A program made the position numbers and the translations under genes. 64,000 nucleotides of DNA, from positions 4,084 through 68,083 of the forward strand of contig CAYSWS010000003.1 in NCBI GenBank assembly GCA_964434935.1. Reading direction: 5' to 3'. The notes below the pieces were generated by a model. It did not search any database. It saw nothing but the letters and a program-made list of their open reading frames with translations, and was not told the DNA's origin. This document shows positions 54,398-63,540 of the stretch, in pieces; the first letter of the stretch is position 1; every line of letters begins with the position of its first letter. The DNA comes from CAYSWS01 sp964434935. GTDB taxonomy: Bacteria; Patescibacteriota; WWE3; UBA101185; UBA10185.

Positions 54398-56540
54398 ATA
54401 GTTACTGCTGCCGTTCACCCGAGCTTGTACCAAGAGCTCATCTCACAAGGAGAATCACCCCCGGATTTAACTTACGGGCACTGGGCAGGCGTCGGCCCCT
54501 ATACTTCCTCTTGCGAGTTTAGCAGAGACCTGTGTTTTTGTTAAACAGTCGCTCAAGCCATTTTTGTGCCCCCTGCCTTGCGACAGGGCATCCTTTTCCC
54601 TAAGTTACGGATGTAATTTGCCGAGTTCCTTAGTCACGATTCACTCGTTCGCCTTAGTATGCTCAACTAGTCTACCTGTGTCGGTTTGCGGTACGGATAC
54701 TGTAAGATCTCCCTAGAAGATTTTCCTGGAGGCATAAATCAGTTCAAGTTGCCCGCCTTGCGGCAGACTCCCCCTAGGCTCATGTAATAACGTCTGTGCG
54801 GATTTGCCTACACAAACTTACTTGCCTTCGGGACTCAAATCCTTAATGAGCCTGAATGTTCACGCCCCGTCCCTCCATTGGTGGTAACGATCGTACAGCA
54901 GTGCAGGAATATTAACCTGCAATCCATCGGCTACGCCTTTCGGCCTCACCTTAGGGCCGACTAACCCTCCGCTGACTGACATGGCGGAGGAACCCTTAGA
55001 CTTTCGGCGGTCCAGGTTTTCACTGGACTCTCGTTACTCATGCCAGCATTCTCTCTTGATGACGCTCCAGCAGCCCTCACGGGTCCGCCTTCACAGCAGA
55101 CATCAATGCTCCCCTACCCCTTGCACTAATAAATTAGCACAAAGCCACGGCGTCGGTTCTTTGCTTGAGCCCCGTTGAATCGTCAGCGCAGGATCGTTGA
55201 ACTAGTGAGCTGTTACGCTTTCTTTAAAGGATGGCTGCTTCTAAGCCAACCTCCTAGCTGTCTTAACAATCCTACAACCTTACCCACTAAGCAAAGATTT
55301 GGGACCTTATCCGATGGTCTGGGTTGTTTCCCTCTCGTACTAGGAAATTGCTCCCTAGTACTGACTCCAAAGCAAATGTATGTGAATTCGGAGTTTGGTA
55401 GAAGTGGGTAGACCTAGGCCCCCCAGCTCCTTTCAGTATCTCTACCTCACACACATTTTAACGCTTTAGGCTATACCTAAATATATTTCGGGGAGAACCA
55501 GCTATCACCAAGTTCGTTTGGCGTTTCACCCCTTACCACAGGTCATCCGAGCATTTTGCAGCATACACCGGTTCGGGCCTCCAGTACGTTTTCACGCACC
55601 TTCACCCTGCCCATGGTAAGCTCACTTGGCTTCGGGTCTAATGTTGCATACTATAATATTCGCCCTATTCAGACTCGGTTTCCCTACGCCTTCACAGCTA
55701 AACTGCTTAAGCTTGCATACAACATTAACTCGCTGGCTCATTCTTCAATAGGCACGACATCACCCAAATACAGGCTCTGTCAGCTTGTCAGTATACGGTT
55801 TCAGGTACTATTTCACTCCCCTAACAGGGGGACTTTTCACCTTTCCCTTGCGGTACTAGTTCACTATCGGTGTCTTTACGTATTTAGCCTTAGCAAGTGG
55901 TCTTGCTTTCTTCACACAGGATTTCACGTGTCCCATGCTACTCTGGATCAACCCAAAAAGGCACTTACGTTTCGAATACGGGACTATTACCCTCTATGGT
56001 GAGGCTTTCCAGCCGTCTTCTTCTACGTGAGTACTTTGTAACTTCGTCTAGCCTATTTCATCTAGTGTGGGTTGTCCAAACCCCCATTTACTAAAGGTAA
56101 TCGAATGAACCCGATAAATCGCGCTCATTCTTTTACCCTTACATGGGTTTGGGCTGTTTCCCTTTCGCTCGCCGCTACTTGGGAAATACTTTGTAGTCTT
56201 TTTTCCTCCTGCTACTATGTTGTTTCATTTCGCAGGGTGCCCTCCGTAACATCTATGAAATTACCCGAAGGTAAAATATTCAATGTTAGGTGATCTCAAA
56301 TTGCTTTGGACCAGGTTTCCCCATTCGGACATCCCCGACTAATAGCGCCCCTTGGCGGCTCATCGAGGCTTATCGCAGCCTTGCACGTCCTTCATCGGCG
56401 TAAAGACCCTAGGCATCCACCGTATACCTTAATTTTCTTTTGTAACGAGTATTTATTTTTTTAATTGGACTTTCTATTCAATTTTCAATGTACTTTTACG
56501 GAATTAGACCTTTGGCGGCAGCCACATACGCGACTGCACT

Positions 56541-56596
56541 TGGTGCCCCCTGAAGGGGTCCCAATCTACTAAATTCGCTTCGCTCATTAAGTAGCT
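56541..56596 (-). repeat. CCA-ending trailing element, copy 3 (56-nt variant, tandem)
   Basis: It follows copy 2 head-to-tail. First stem TACTTAAT/ATTTAGTA with GA-GC-GAA-GC-GA loop. The second hairpin is replaced by CCCC-TTCA-GGGG before a final GCACCA. Confidence 0.7.
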
Positions 56597-56647
56597 TGGT
56601 GGCTTTGCACCCCAGCTCACTAAGCTCGCTTTGCTCGCTAAGTGATC
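56597..56647 (-). repeat. 51-nt CCA-ending trailing element, copy 2 (after tRNA-Ala TGC)
   Basis: It starts directly after the tRNA CCA. Stem CACTTAGC/GCTTAGTG, loop GA-GC-AAA-GC-GA, second hairpin GGTGCAAAGCCACC, end CCACCA. Confidence 0.8.
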
Positions 56648-56724
56648 TGGTGGACCGTAGCGGGTTCGAACCGCTGACCTCTGCATTGCAAATGCAGTGC
56701 TCTAGCCAACTGAGCTAACGGCCC
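56648..56724 (-). tRNA. tRNA-Ala (anticodon TGC)
   Basis: This is a 77-nt cloverleaf: acceptor GGGCCGT/ACGGTCC, anticodon loop TTTGCAA, encoded CCA (56650-56648). First gene of the tRNA-Ala-23S-5S unit. Two trailing elements lie between it and 23S. Confidence 0.96.
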
Positions 56725-56822
56725 ATGACTAAAAGCCAGTCCCTTTTGCTGTTGTTATTGAGTTTTTCGTTGGAATCTAGAGCTTCAAAAGCGAAGATTA
56801 GCATTCCCATTCCGTAACAGAT

Positions 56823-56851
56823 AAATTAACAAATACAGGGGTTTATGTCAA
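56823..56851 (-). promoter_or_regulatory. Dedicated promoter of the tRNA-Ala-23S-5S unit
   Basis: TTGACA (56851-56846), a 17-nt spacer and TAATTT (56828-56823), about 100 nt before tRNA-Ala and just past the stop of the 56862 gene. It supports transcription of 23S independent of 16S. Confidence 0.6.
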
Positions 56852-56861
56852 CTAAAGGGGT

Positions 56862-57482
56862 TTAGGGCTGAACAACAAATTCCAGCCACTTTTCGTCAGC
56901 GTGTTCTTCCTTATAAGTCGAGAAGAATTTCTGCTTTTCGTTTACAAACGTTTCATTGACCTCACTGGTGCTATCCCCTTGTATCTGGTAGTACTTAACC
57001 GTTGTGTTAGAACCCTCTCTAAGTGTCAACTTGGCGTAGTATTCAGTACCTCCCAAATACAAGTATTCGGCTTTGATGTCGCTGGCGTCATAAATAGTGC
57101 CCAGTGTTATATCATTCACTAGTTCTATGATCTTAGCTACAGGAGTCACTTCGGAATTAGAAACCTCTATAATGGGCTCTAGCTTGGTAGTGGCGCTTAT
57201 GGTCACGTAACCGGCTCTGCCGTAGTAGTCGGATATGTTGTACAAATAGGCCGAGGGCTGCTTGTTCAGATCATAAAATGTGTATCGCTCTTTTAGGGTT
57301 GGCCCGCGCCATTCTTCGAACGAACTCAAACTGGCTTCAGCCGCTTTTTTTACTGATTGTATAGGCATGGGGATGACTTCTTGCTTGGACTCCGCTTGGG
57401 AAAAGAGCTTTATCACAAAATAAATGATCAGGAGTACCAAAAATATTACCATAGCGGCCTTGAGGGTCTTTTTCTTGTCCAT
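56862..57482 (-). CDS. Single-pass membrane protein, unknown function
   Basis: The 206-residue protein has an N-terminal membrane helix (about 9-27) and an outer domain of about 175 residues. A stretch PSAYLYNISDYYGRAGYVTI followed by KLEPIIEVS faintly recalls the prodomain of C10 (streptopain-type) peptidases, but the resemblance is weak and no peptidase is nearby. It sits between the 23S promoter and tRNA-Ile. I would call it unknown. Confidence 0.65.
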   Translation of the reverse strand: MDKKKTLKAAMVIFLVLLIIYFVIKLFSQAESKQEVIPMPIQSVKKAAEASLSSFEEWRGPTLKERYTFYDLNKQPSAYLYNISDYYGRAGYVTISATTKLEPIIEVSNSEVTPVAKIIELVNDITLGTIYDASDIKAEYLYLGGTEYYAKLTLREGSNTTVKYYQIQGDSTSEVNETFVNEKQKFFSTYKEEHADEKWLEFVVQP

Positions 57483-57516
57483 ACTTATAATTAAGTATAC
57501 AACACCAAAAATGTTG

Positions 57517-57525
57517 TGATAGAAT
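57517..57525 (+). promoter_or_regulatory. Extended -10 promoter of tRNA-Ile
   Basis: TGATAGAAT, 20 nt before the mature tRNA 5' end; identical to the element at 16819. Confidence 0.5.
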
Positions 57526-57545
57526 CACTTCACCTAGTGTGGCTG

Positions 57546-57622
57546 GGGCGATTAGCTCAGGTGGTTAGAGCGTTCCTCTGATAAGGGAAAGGTCCCAGGT
57601 TCGAGTCCTGGATCGCCCACCA
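57546..57622 (+). tRNA. tRNA-Ile (anticodon GAT)
   Basis: This is a 77-nt cloverleaf: acceptor GGGCGAT/ATCGCCC, anticodon loop CTGATAA, T-loop TTCGAGT, encoded CCA (57620-57622). It is normally in the 16S-23S spacer; here it is on the opposite strand from both rRNAs. A trailing element follows. Confidence 0.96.
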
Positions 57623-57673
57623 AATCACTTAACGAATGAAATGAGTTTAGTGAGTTGGGGTGCAAAGCCACCA
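57623..57673 (+). repeat. 51-nt CCA-ending trailing element, copy 4 (after tRNA-Ile)
   Basis: It starts directly after the tRNA CCA. Stem CACTTAAC/GTTTAGTG (compensated relative to copy 2), loop GA-AT-GAA-AT-GA, second hairpin GGTGCAAAGCCACC, end CCACCA. Confidence 0.8.
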
Positions 57674-57691
57674 TTAGCAACCGTGGCTTTA

Positions 57692-59197
57692 TTATTCCTC
57701 TATTCCGCAATCTTCGAAGACAATTAAAGATGTGTTTTGGAAGTACATAAAGCTGTCATTAGCACAATATTCGTTCAACGCTGCCATTATATTTTGCTCA
57801 GGATCAAGCTGTTTGTAGAAGTTTTCCTCATTTGTTGCTCCACCCATAGTGAAAATGAACCTGCTCAACCCTGTATCCCTAAGCCTGTTAAGAATGTCCT
57901 GCCGTCCAGCTCTTTCATAATTGCCATCCTGAAATAGAAGCTCCCGATCTATTTTCGAAACATTTGCCATTGAAGAATAAGGATTTATAGGCACGGCATA
58001 GTCATTACCCTTGAAATACCCCTGTTTTCTAATATACGGTTCGATGGCATGGCGGCTGATAAGTCCGGTCTTTGTGCCGCCCACCAAGCTTTCTATATAA
58101 CGATTCTGCTCCTTATATCCAATTATCATTTCATTGAGATAAGTAAAATTTATCAGTCCGTTAAGAGGGAATATTATTAGAAATGCGTAAATAACCAGCT
58201 TATAGCGTTTGTCGATAACATGTAATAAACGTTCCAGTCCCCAGCCTACAAAAACTGCAAATAAAAGCAAGGCTTCTGAGATGTATCTGCTCCTATAAAC
58301 CCCAATAACAATAAAATAAATAATAAGTATAAGAGCATAGACTAAAAATATTATCTTTGTCTTTCTAGTCACAACTAATTTTCTTCCCCAAGGAACAGCT
58401 AAGAAAACACCGGCGGCAAAGACCAGATCGGATAACCGTGAACGAGCCTCGCCGGTAAATTCACCTCCAAAGGCACCATAAAACGTCTCCGTGATGCCCT
58501 GATAAAAGTCTTGCTGCCATGTGAATCTTCCTAGATTAGTCTTGTACTGCGCCATGCCAAACAATATCAAATACAAAATAACTATGAGAGTCACCAAACC
58601 TAAAGGGGCCAATTTCTTCTTCGAAGGACTATAAATGAATGACAAAACCGTTATGCCCAATACTTTTATAAAATTGATATAACCCATGCTTAAGGTTGCC
58701 AAACATATTAAGGCTAGTAAGAGAAAGCTCCTGTCGGATTTTGTTTTCATGTGGTGCAAAGCCACTACCATTGAGAGCGCAAGGAGAGGAAATGATACTG
58801 CGTCTTGCTTTAGATTGGCGGCCAGCACGAACCAAAAGGGGCTTGATAAAAGGATGAAAAATCCATACTTAAGCTTGTGCCATTCCATGACACCGGTTTT
58901 TATGGCTACGTATACGGTAAGTAGCAATAGAACATGACTAACGAACAAGATACTTATGCGGCTTGCTTGGTAATTATCTATGGGAAACAACTTTAACAAG
59001 AAATAAAAACCGGGTGGATGGGGTTCGGCATAGATGGTGCGCATAAGCTCTGCAGGCGGTTGTCTGCTTATTTCGGTGACGATGATCTCATCGTACCAGT
59101 AACCGGAACCTCTAACTAGCACAATTAGAGAAGTTAAGAAAAAAGAGAGCATTATCATCAGATAGAGACTGTTGCGTGATAGTTTTTCTCTAAGCAT
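57692..59197 (-). CDS. GT39/ArnT-like membrane glycosyltransferase
   Basis: From the ATG at 59197 the protein has 501 residues; the frame is open to 59428 and an ATG at 59257 is possible. The first membrane helix begins about residue 9. An outer loop carries the GT-C acidic motif YWYDEIIVTEIS and EPHPPGFYFLLKLF, typical of PMT/ArnT proteins that use polyprenyl-phosphate sugars. About ten membrane segments and a C-terminal outer domain (about 390-501) follow. It has no operon partner and converges with the tRNA-Ile element. Confidence 0.8.
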   Translation of the reverse strand: MLREKLSRNSLYLMIMLSFFLTSLIVLVRGSGYWYDEIIVTEISRQPPAELMRTIYAEPHPPGFYFLLKLFPIDNYQASRISILFVSHVLLLLTVYVAIKTGVMEWHKLKYGFFILLSSPFWFVLAANLKQDAVSFPLLALSMVVALHHMKTKSDRSFLLLALICLATLSMGYINFIKVLGITVLSFIYSPSKKKLAPLGLVTLIVILYLILFGMAQYKTNLGRFTWQQDFYQGITETFYGAFGGEFTGEARSRLSDLVFAAGVFLAVPWGRKLVVTRKTKIIFLVYALILIIYFIVIGVYRSRYISEALLLFAVFVGWGLERLLHVIDKRYKLVIYAFLIIFPLNGLINFTYLNEMIIGYKEQNRYIESLVGGTKTGLISRHAIEPYIRKQGYFKGNDYAVPINPYSSMANVSKIDRELLFQDGNYERAGRQDILNRLRDTGLSRFIFTMGGATNEENFYKQLDPEQNIMAALNEYCANDSFMYFQNTSLIVFEDCGIEE

Positions 59198-59301
59198 TGA
59201 TACATTCACTTTAGCAATTATTCTACTTTTTTTGCGGTAAATCCTGCTTATTACCATAACTTCACAATAAGTCCTATAGCCTTTTCTGGAGCAAAGTTTA
59301 G

Positions 59302-59310
59302 TGCTATAAT
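59302..59310 (+). promoter_or_regulatory. Extended -10 promoter of the small secreted protein
   Basis: TGCTATAAT with perfect extended -10; no clear -35. The leader to the ATG at 59367 is about 50 nt with a good Shine-Dalgarno. Confidence 0.5.
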
Positions 59311-59366
59311 CTTGGCACACAAATCCATAAAATAGAAATGGATCAAAGGAGAAAAGGAGAGAAGAG

Positions 59367-59675
59367 ATGAAAAAAAGAGGTTTGATTGCGAAACTGGCCA
59401 TCGTACTCGTCACACTTATCTTCGTCACTATCGGAGCGGTTTATGCGACAAGCGCACAGGAAACAAGACCAAGCGGGACGGTTACCTCAGGTTGGTTCAT
59501 CTCGCCTGACGCACTCGGTCCTAGTGAAGCTCAAGAGCCTTGCCCCGCAGACAGGTCTTATGTGTTTGTCTTGAGGGTTGTTGAAAATAACAATCCTGCA
59601 AATTCGCAATGGATCACAGTGTGCGTTCCTGAAGACGATGTTCCAAGCTTTGAGTTAGTAACGTTTGAACCCTAG
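59367..59675 (+). CDS. Small secreted protein of unknown function
   Basis: The protein has 102 residues with a signal peptide (KKRGLIAK then a hydrophobic helix, likely cleaved after ATSA near residue 30). The mature 72 residues hold two cysteines (EPCPADRS, WITVCVPEDD) and end EPFP-like in acidic sequence (SFELVTFEP). AGGAGA precedes the ATG. Monocistronic, with a terminator at 59703-59754. Confidence 0.65.
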   Translation: MKKRGLIAKLAIVLVTLIFVTIGAVYATSAQETRPSGTVTSGWFISPDALGPSEAQEPCPADRSYVFVLRVVENNNPANSQWITVCVPEDDVPSFELVTFEP

Positions 59676-59702
59676 CCCTAAGCTCTTCGCAATCGCAACA
59701 CC

Positions 59703-59754
59703 TATAGGGGGTGATCCTTAGTCTTTTAGACTGATGATTATCCCCTATAATTTT
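59703..59754 (+). terminator. Terminator of the small secreted protein gene
   Basis: TATAGGGG (59703-59710) pairs with CCCCTATA (59742-59749), with inner GTC/GAC pairs, followed by ATTTTG. Confidence 0.75.
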
Positions 59755-60032
59755 GCCCTATAGCTTGAAATTACCTTGCATTTATGTATAATCTGACCAA
59801 ATGTAATTAGCGCTCACGTTAAATCATCTTGTGAGCTTTTCAAATTATCACGTTCCCTGCCTATCCGGTGTTTATCTGCAACTTTTGCAGATGCACTTTT
59901 ACAACGAGAGAATAAGAAAAGGAGGATCAACCTAAATTTGTAGAGGTTTCTGAAGAAGTTTAAAAATAATCCTATACCTGCGCTTGCGTAGTTTCTACTC
60001 AACCGCAACATTATCCTTGAAGGAGGATCATC
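59755..60032 (+). promoter_or_regulatory. Promoter and 240-nt leader of the beta-propeller protein
   Basis: TTGAAA (59765-59770), a 16-nt spacer and TATAAT (59787-59792). The leader to 60033 contains a GCTCAC/GTGAGC hairpin (59812-59836) and ends with GAAGGAGGATCATC-ATG, a strong Shine-Dalgarno. No gene seen within it. Confidence 0.6.
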
Positions 60033-61627
60033 ATGAAGGGGTTCAGAAAGACTGCTGTAATAAGTTTAACAGCTGTTCTGGTTTTCGTAGCTTTCTTCTA
60101 TTTTCCGGTTGTGAACATTAAGCTCCCGGCAAGATGTCAAATGACATTTATCATGGAGAAGGTTACGAAAATAATGCCGGAAAGTGTTAGTAACGTTTAC
60201 GTAACAGTCGTCAAGTATATCTATGACCAAATACGTGACGTTCCTGCTTTTGCGGACCAGTTATGTGTCAATGGCTGGGACGCTTACAGCTGCTCCTGGC
60301 CGGCAGAGGTTCTTGATTGCTGTTGTCACTGCGTAGATGACGGCGAAGGATCAAGAGAGGCACTATGCTGTGCGGGTCAACCAGGTGGAGGTTCATGCAC
60401 AATACAACCAGGAGGCCACGATTCTCCAGCCTGTCCTCTCAGAGCAACAGATCCGCCGCCGCCGCCACCGGCAACCAACACACCTGCACCGCCTACTGCA
60501 ACCAACACACCGATGCCAACCGCTACCACTACCAACACACCAAGACCACCGACCAACACACCAAGACCACCGACCAACACACCAAGGCCGCAGGATACTA
60601 ACCCGCCACCAAAATCCAACGGCGGCGACAACAACCAGAACCAAAGTTCTGGTGGACAAGCACAAACTTACGGTTTCACTTTCCAAAGCTTCGAACAGGT
60701 GGCTCCGTCCGGAGAAGTTGACATCATCAGAATTACTAGTGTCAACCTTGCCACCGGTGAAGTGGGAACGCTTAACCTGACAGATGATGATCGTCTGGGA
60801 GGGGCTCTGGGAACTGGTGCAGCCACTTGGGCTAGTGTCAGTCCTAACATGCGGTACGTGGTATTTGCATATAAGGACGCTGACAGCGAAGCCAGCAACC
60901 TTTGGATCGTAGATTCAAACGGACCCAAGAACTATCTTCACAAGATCACTCAGATCCAGCCGGCCAAAGATTGCGCTGACTTCCCACAGTGGGTTGATGG
61001 GAACACCATCGTTTACACCAATATCTGCAGCGGAGTTGTCTACCAGACAAACTTCCAGGGCACCGTGCATACGAGCCTGGACTTTGATCTGACAGATCTG
61101 GAACTCTTGCCAGACAGCTCGCTCTTGGTTGGTAACAACACCGACAGTGATCTTGAGGTGAGAAACTTCTCCGGCGGCAATGTTTCTTTACCGCTTACGG
61201 GACATGGAGTCTGGTACCCGGATGGGTNNNNNNNNNNNNNNNNNNNNNNNNNNNNNNNNNNNNNNNNNNNNNNNNNNNNNNNNNNNNNNNNNNNNNNNNN
61301 NNNNNNNNNNNNNNNNNNNNNNNNNNNGACCGGCTTGGCCAGATAGCTGATCAGCTTTCCGGAGAATCTGACGAGGTGTTACCCACGCCTACTCTCAGAC
61401 CAACCGCTACCCAAGTACCTACCAGCACTGCAACCAGCGTGCCTCCGGCACCGGCGAACACTGAGAAGCCTCAGACTACAGCGTCACCTTCTATTTGGAG
61501 TGATTTAGCTGCTTGGTATCTGTCGCTTTCTCTTTTCCTGAAAATTGTTTCTCCGCTGGTGCTCGTCATCGTTGCAATACTCATCGGAGTGGGAGGCTAC
61601 ACTCTCTGGATCAGTATTTTTGAGTAA
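60033..61627 (+). CDS. Membrane-anchored, Cys-rich, Thr/Pro-linked beta-propeller protein (with gap)
   Basis: An N-terminal signal or membrane helix (about 7-26) is followed by a helical region and a Cys-rich knot (LDCCCHCVDD ... ALCCAG, about 96-115). Next is a long Pro/Thr linker (about 140-190, repeated NTPRPPT units) and a TolB-like propeller (about 210-395). A 100-N gap (61228-61327) follows. After the gap the frame reopens from 61328 with a second Pro/Thr linker and a C-terminal membrane helix (about 61530-61610) ending WISIFE. The two sides show no duplication, so real sequence is missing. It is probably a surface receptor. Confidence 0.72.
61228..61327. other. Assembly gap (100 N) within the propeller gene
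   Basis: There is no repeated sequence at the edges, and the frame relation is unresolved (the downstream frame would be shifted if 100 were the true length). The size is nominal. Confidence 0.9.
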
Positions 61628-61645
61628 GTAAAATCTTGAACCAAA

Positions 61646-61698
61646 AAGGGGTGCTCAAACGCACAAATACAATGCCTTGAGCACCCCTTGATCTTTTT
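61646..61698 (+). terminator. Intrinsic terminator of the propeller gene
   Basis: A perfect 13-bp stem, AAGGGGTGCTCAA (61646-61658) with TTGAGCACCCCTT (61677-61689), then GATCTTTTT. Confidence 0.9.
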
Positions 61699-61723
61699 AA
61701 ATTCTTATTCTCTCGTTACCTTT

Positions 61724-62935
61724 TCAATACCCATAAGCCGGTATCCCCGTTAGATACAAAGTAAAAAATAGGGCTTGCAAGCTCAGGAACACAAACAACA
61801 TCCCTAAAAAATAATTGTTTCGTACCATTTGGTTATAAAAATATATAGGCAGGATGAACAACGCCGGACAGGCAGCCAGATATCTGAACATCATCGAACC
61901 TCCGGATAAGCTGCTCAACATAAGTGTATAAACCAGGGCAAAGATAAAGATCGTGTTCTGTTCCAAAGTTCTGTACTCAAACGCTAGATACGTTTTTATA
62001 AAGGCAAATACCAGCACCATAAAAGCAGTAATTAAAATAACAAAGTTAAACATTTCCGCTAACAATGTGGTCGAATTTTCTTTAAAGAAAACATCAAAGA
62101 AGTAGCCAAAAGGCAACCACATAAAACCATGAGTACCTCTGCTAACCTGCAAAGAACCAAAGAAACTACCGGTAACGGAAAAGATATGGTAATAAAATAT
62201 CAGCAAAGGCAACAGGATGATCGACAAATACAGGACGCTCTTAGACACCATATTAAATCTCTTGTTGTACCTTTCCAAAAGGAACATATGGGTCAGAAAG
62301 GGAACTATGAGCACTATGCCAGCCATTCTTGTCACTACAGCTAAGCTTAAGAGTACACTAGCCCCCAAGTATTTCTTTTTGAAAAGTTGCAATAAAAATG
62401 CCACCGACAACAAAAAGAACAATGATTCAGAATAGACCAGATTGAAGAAGAAACTGCCGGGAAAAAATAGTATGAGCAAGAACACAGCATACTTTTTTTC
62501 TTCGTGAAACCAGATAAGGTCTAAAAGTTTGTCCAGGATAAAAAGGGCCGTGCCAAAAAAAACAGTAGACAATAAAGCGCCGATCAAATACACACCATCA
62601 ATGTTTATTTTAAAAGGCGCTATTTTATAAACTGTCCTTAAAAGTAAAGGGTATAAAGGATAGAGCGAAGTACCCTCGGGAATCTCACCTGCGTCTGCGC
62701 TTTGTTCGTAACCGTTAAGGGCGATATCGACAAAGTATTTGGATTGCCCTTTACCCCAAATGCCCGAGATCTTATATCCAGGGTTTTTCTTTGATATATA
62801 GGCAGATTCGTTAAGGATGACGCGTCCTTCATCAATGATATAGGTGGGAAAAAGATAGGCCACAGTCACAGAGAATATGTATCTAAAAAGCAAGAGTAAA
62901 ATAGCCAGGCCTATGAACCTGCCTAGTTTTTTCAT
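61724..62935 (-). CDS. PIG-V-like GT-C mannosyltransferase
   Basis: The 403-residue protein has about ten membrane segments. The motif FNLVYSESLFFLLS and following RMAGIVL match the PIG-V/GPI-mannosyltransferase-2-like family, and the first outer loop carries the expected acidic cluster (GYEQSADAGEIPEGTSLYPL). It should add a sugar from a polyprenyl-phosphate donor. A TATTAT (62947-62942) ends 6 nt before the ATG. Confidence 0.8.
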   Translation of the reverse strand: MKKLGRFIGLAILLLLFRYIFSVTVAYLFPTYIIDEGRVILNESAYISKKNPGYKISGIWGKGQSKYFVDIALNGYEQSADAGEIPEGTSLYPLYPLLLRTVYKIAPFKINIDGVYLIGALLSTVFFGTALFILDKLLDLIWFHEEKKYAVFLLILFFPGSFFFNLVYSESLFFLLSVAFLLQLFKKKYLGASVLLSLAVVTRMAGIVLIVPFLTHMFLLERYNKRFNMVSKSVLYLSIILLPLLIFYYHIFSVTGSFFGSLQVSRGTHGFMWLPFGYFFDVFFKENSTTLLAEMFNFVILITAFMVLVFAFIKTYLAFEYRTLEQNTIFIFALVYTLMLSSLSGGSMMFRYLAACPALFILPIYFYNQMVRNNYFLGMLFVFLSLQALFFTLYLTGIPAYGY

Positions 62936-63113
62936 ACTTATATAATAAGCTAAACTTATTTGTAATTAAAACGAATAAATATTTTATTTACGATTTTTTG
63001 TCTGGGGGCTATTGAACATTTTTAGTGCTCATGGCCTATTTTCAGTAATTTCACTATTAACACACTTGTGCTACATAGTGATAACACAGTGTTGCGTGGT
63101 TGTTATAGCAGGG

Positions 63114-63533
63114 TTATATGCCCAAAAATGCGGTGATATCCTTGTTCAAGCGCCTCTTAATTACGGATTTGACCTTTGTGGGGTGTACCCACCTGTGATC
63201 TCCGTTCCCGTTCTGCCTAAATTTGCTATCCCGGCAGACAACTTTACATTCCACGTACTCAAAATGCAAAGCGGCGGTATGAAATTTCTCTGAAGACACC
63301 AAAGAGACGGCTTCCACAATGCAACCTGACACTTCTAAAATGTCAGCTACAAAAGTTTCTGTGTAGGTGGCACCGGGAACTATAACGTTGGCGGGGAACT
63401 CCCAATCGCTATTGTTTCGTCCATTATCAGCAGATTCAGTGGGCTTTATTAAAAGCACCCTACCATCTTCGTCTCTGATTATGGCGACAGCAACATTCTT
63501 ATACTGCTTTGTTTTCTGTTGCGTTTCGAGCAT
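63114..63533 (-). CDS. Nudix-fold protein with degenerate catalytic box
   Basis: The 139-residue protein has the Nudix beta-sheet pattern (YKNVAVAIIRDEDGRVLLIKP, later FEYVECKV, HRWVHPTKV). The Nudix box reads PGATYTETFVADILEVSG, in which the usual R-E-x-x-E-E is replaced by A-D-x-x-E-V, so metal-dependent hydrolysis is doubtful. It may be a binding protein. It is the gene nearest the 16S 3' end. Confidence 0.7.
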   Translation of the reverse strand: MLETQQKTKQYKNVAVAIIRDEDGRVLLIKPTESADNGRNNSDWEFPANVIVPGATYTETFVADILEVSGCIVEAVSLVSSEKFHTAALHFEYVECKVVCRDSKFRQNGNGDHRWVHPTKVKSVIKRRLNKDITAFLGI

Positions 63534-63540
63534 TGCAAAA

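Noticed and set aside
55556..56002. 148-codon open frame within 23S
   Set aside because: It lies in conserved 23S exon sequence; a by-chance frame.
58743..58772. GGTGCAAAGCCAC resembling the tail of the 51-nt element
   Set aside because: It is inside a glycosyltransferase coding region, lacks the first hairpin and is not next to a tRNA; probably chance.
60539..60600. Short tandem repeats considered as a CRISPR array
   Set aside because: The repeats are contiguous, in frame and encode a Pro/Thr linker; there are no spacers and no cas genes in the window.
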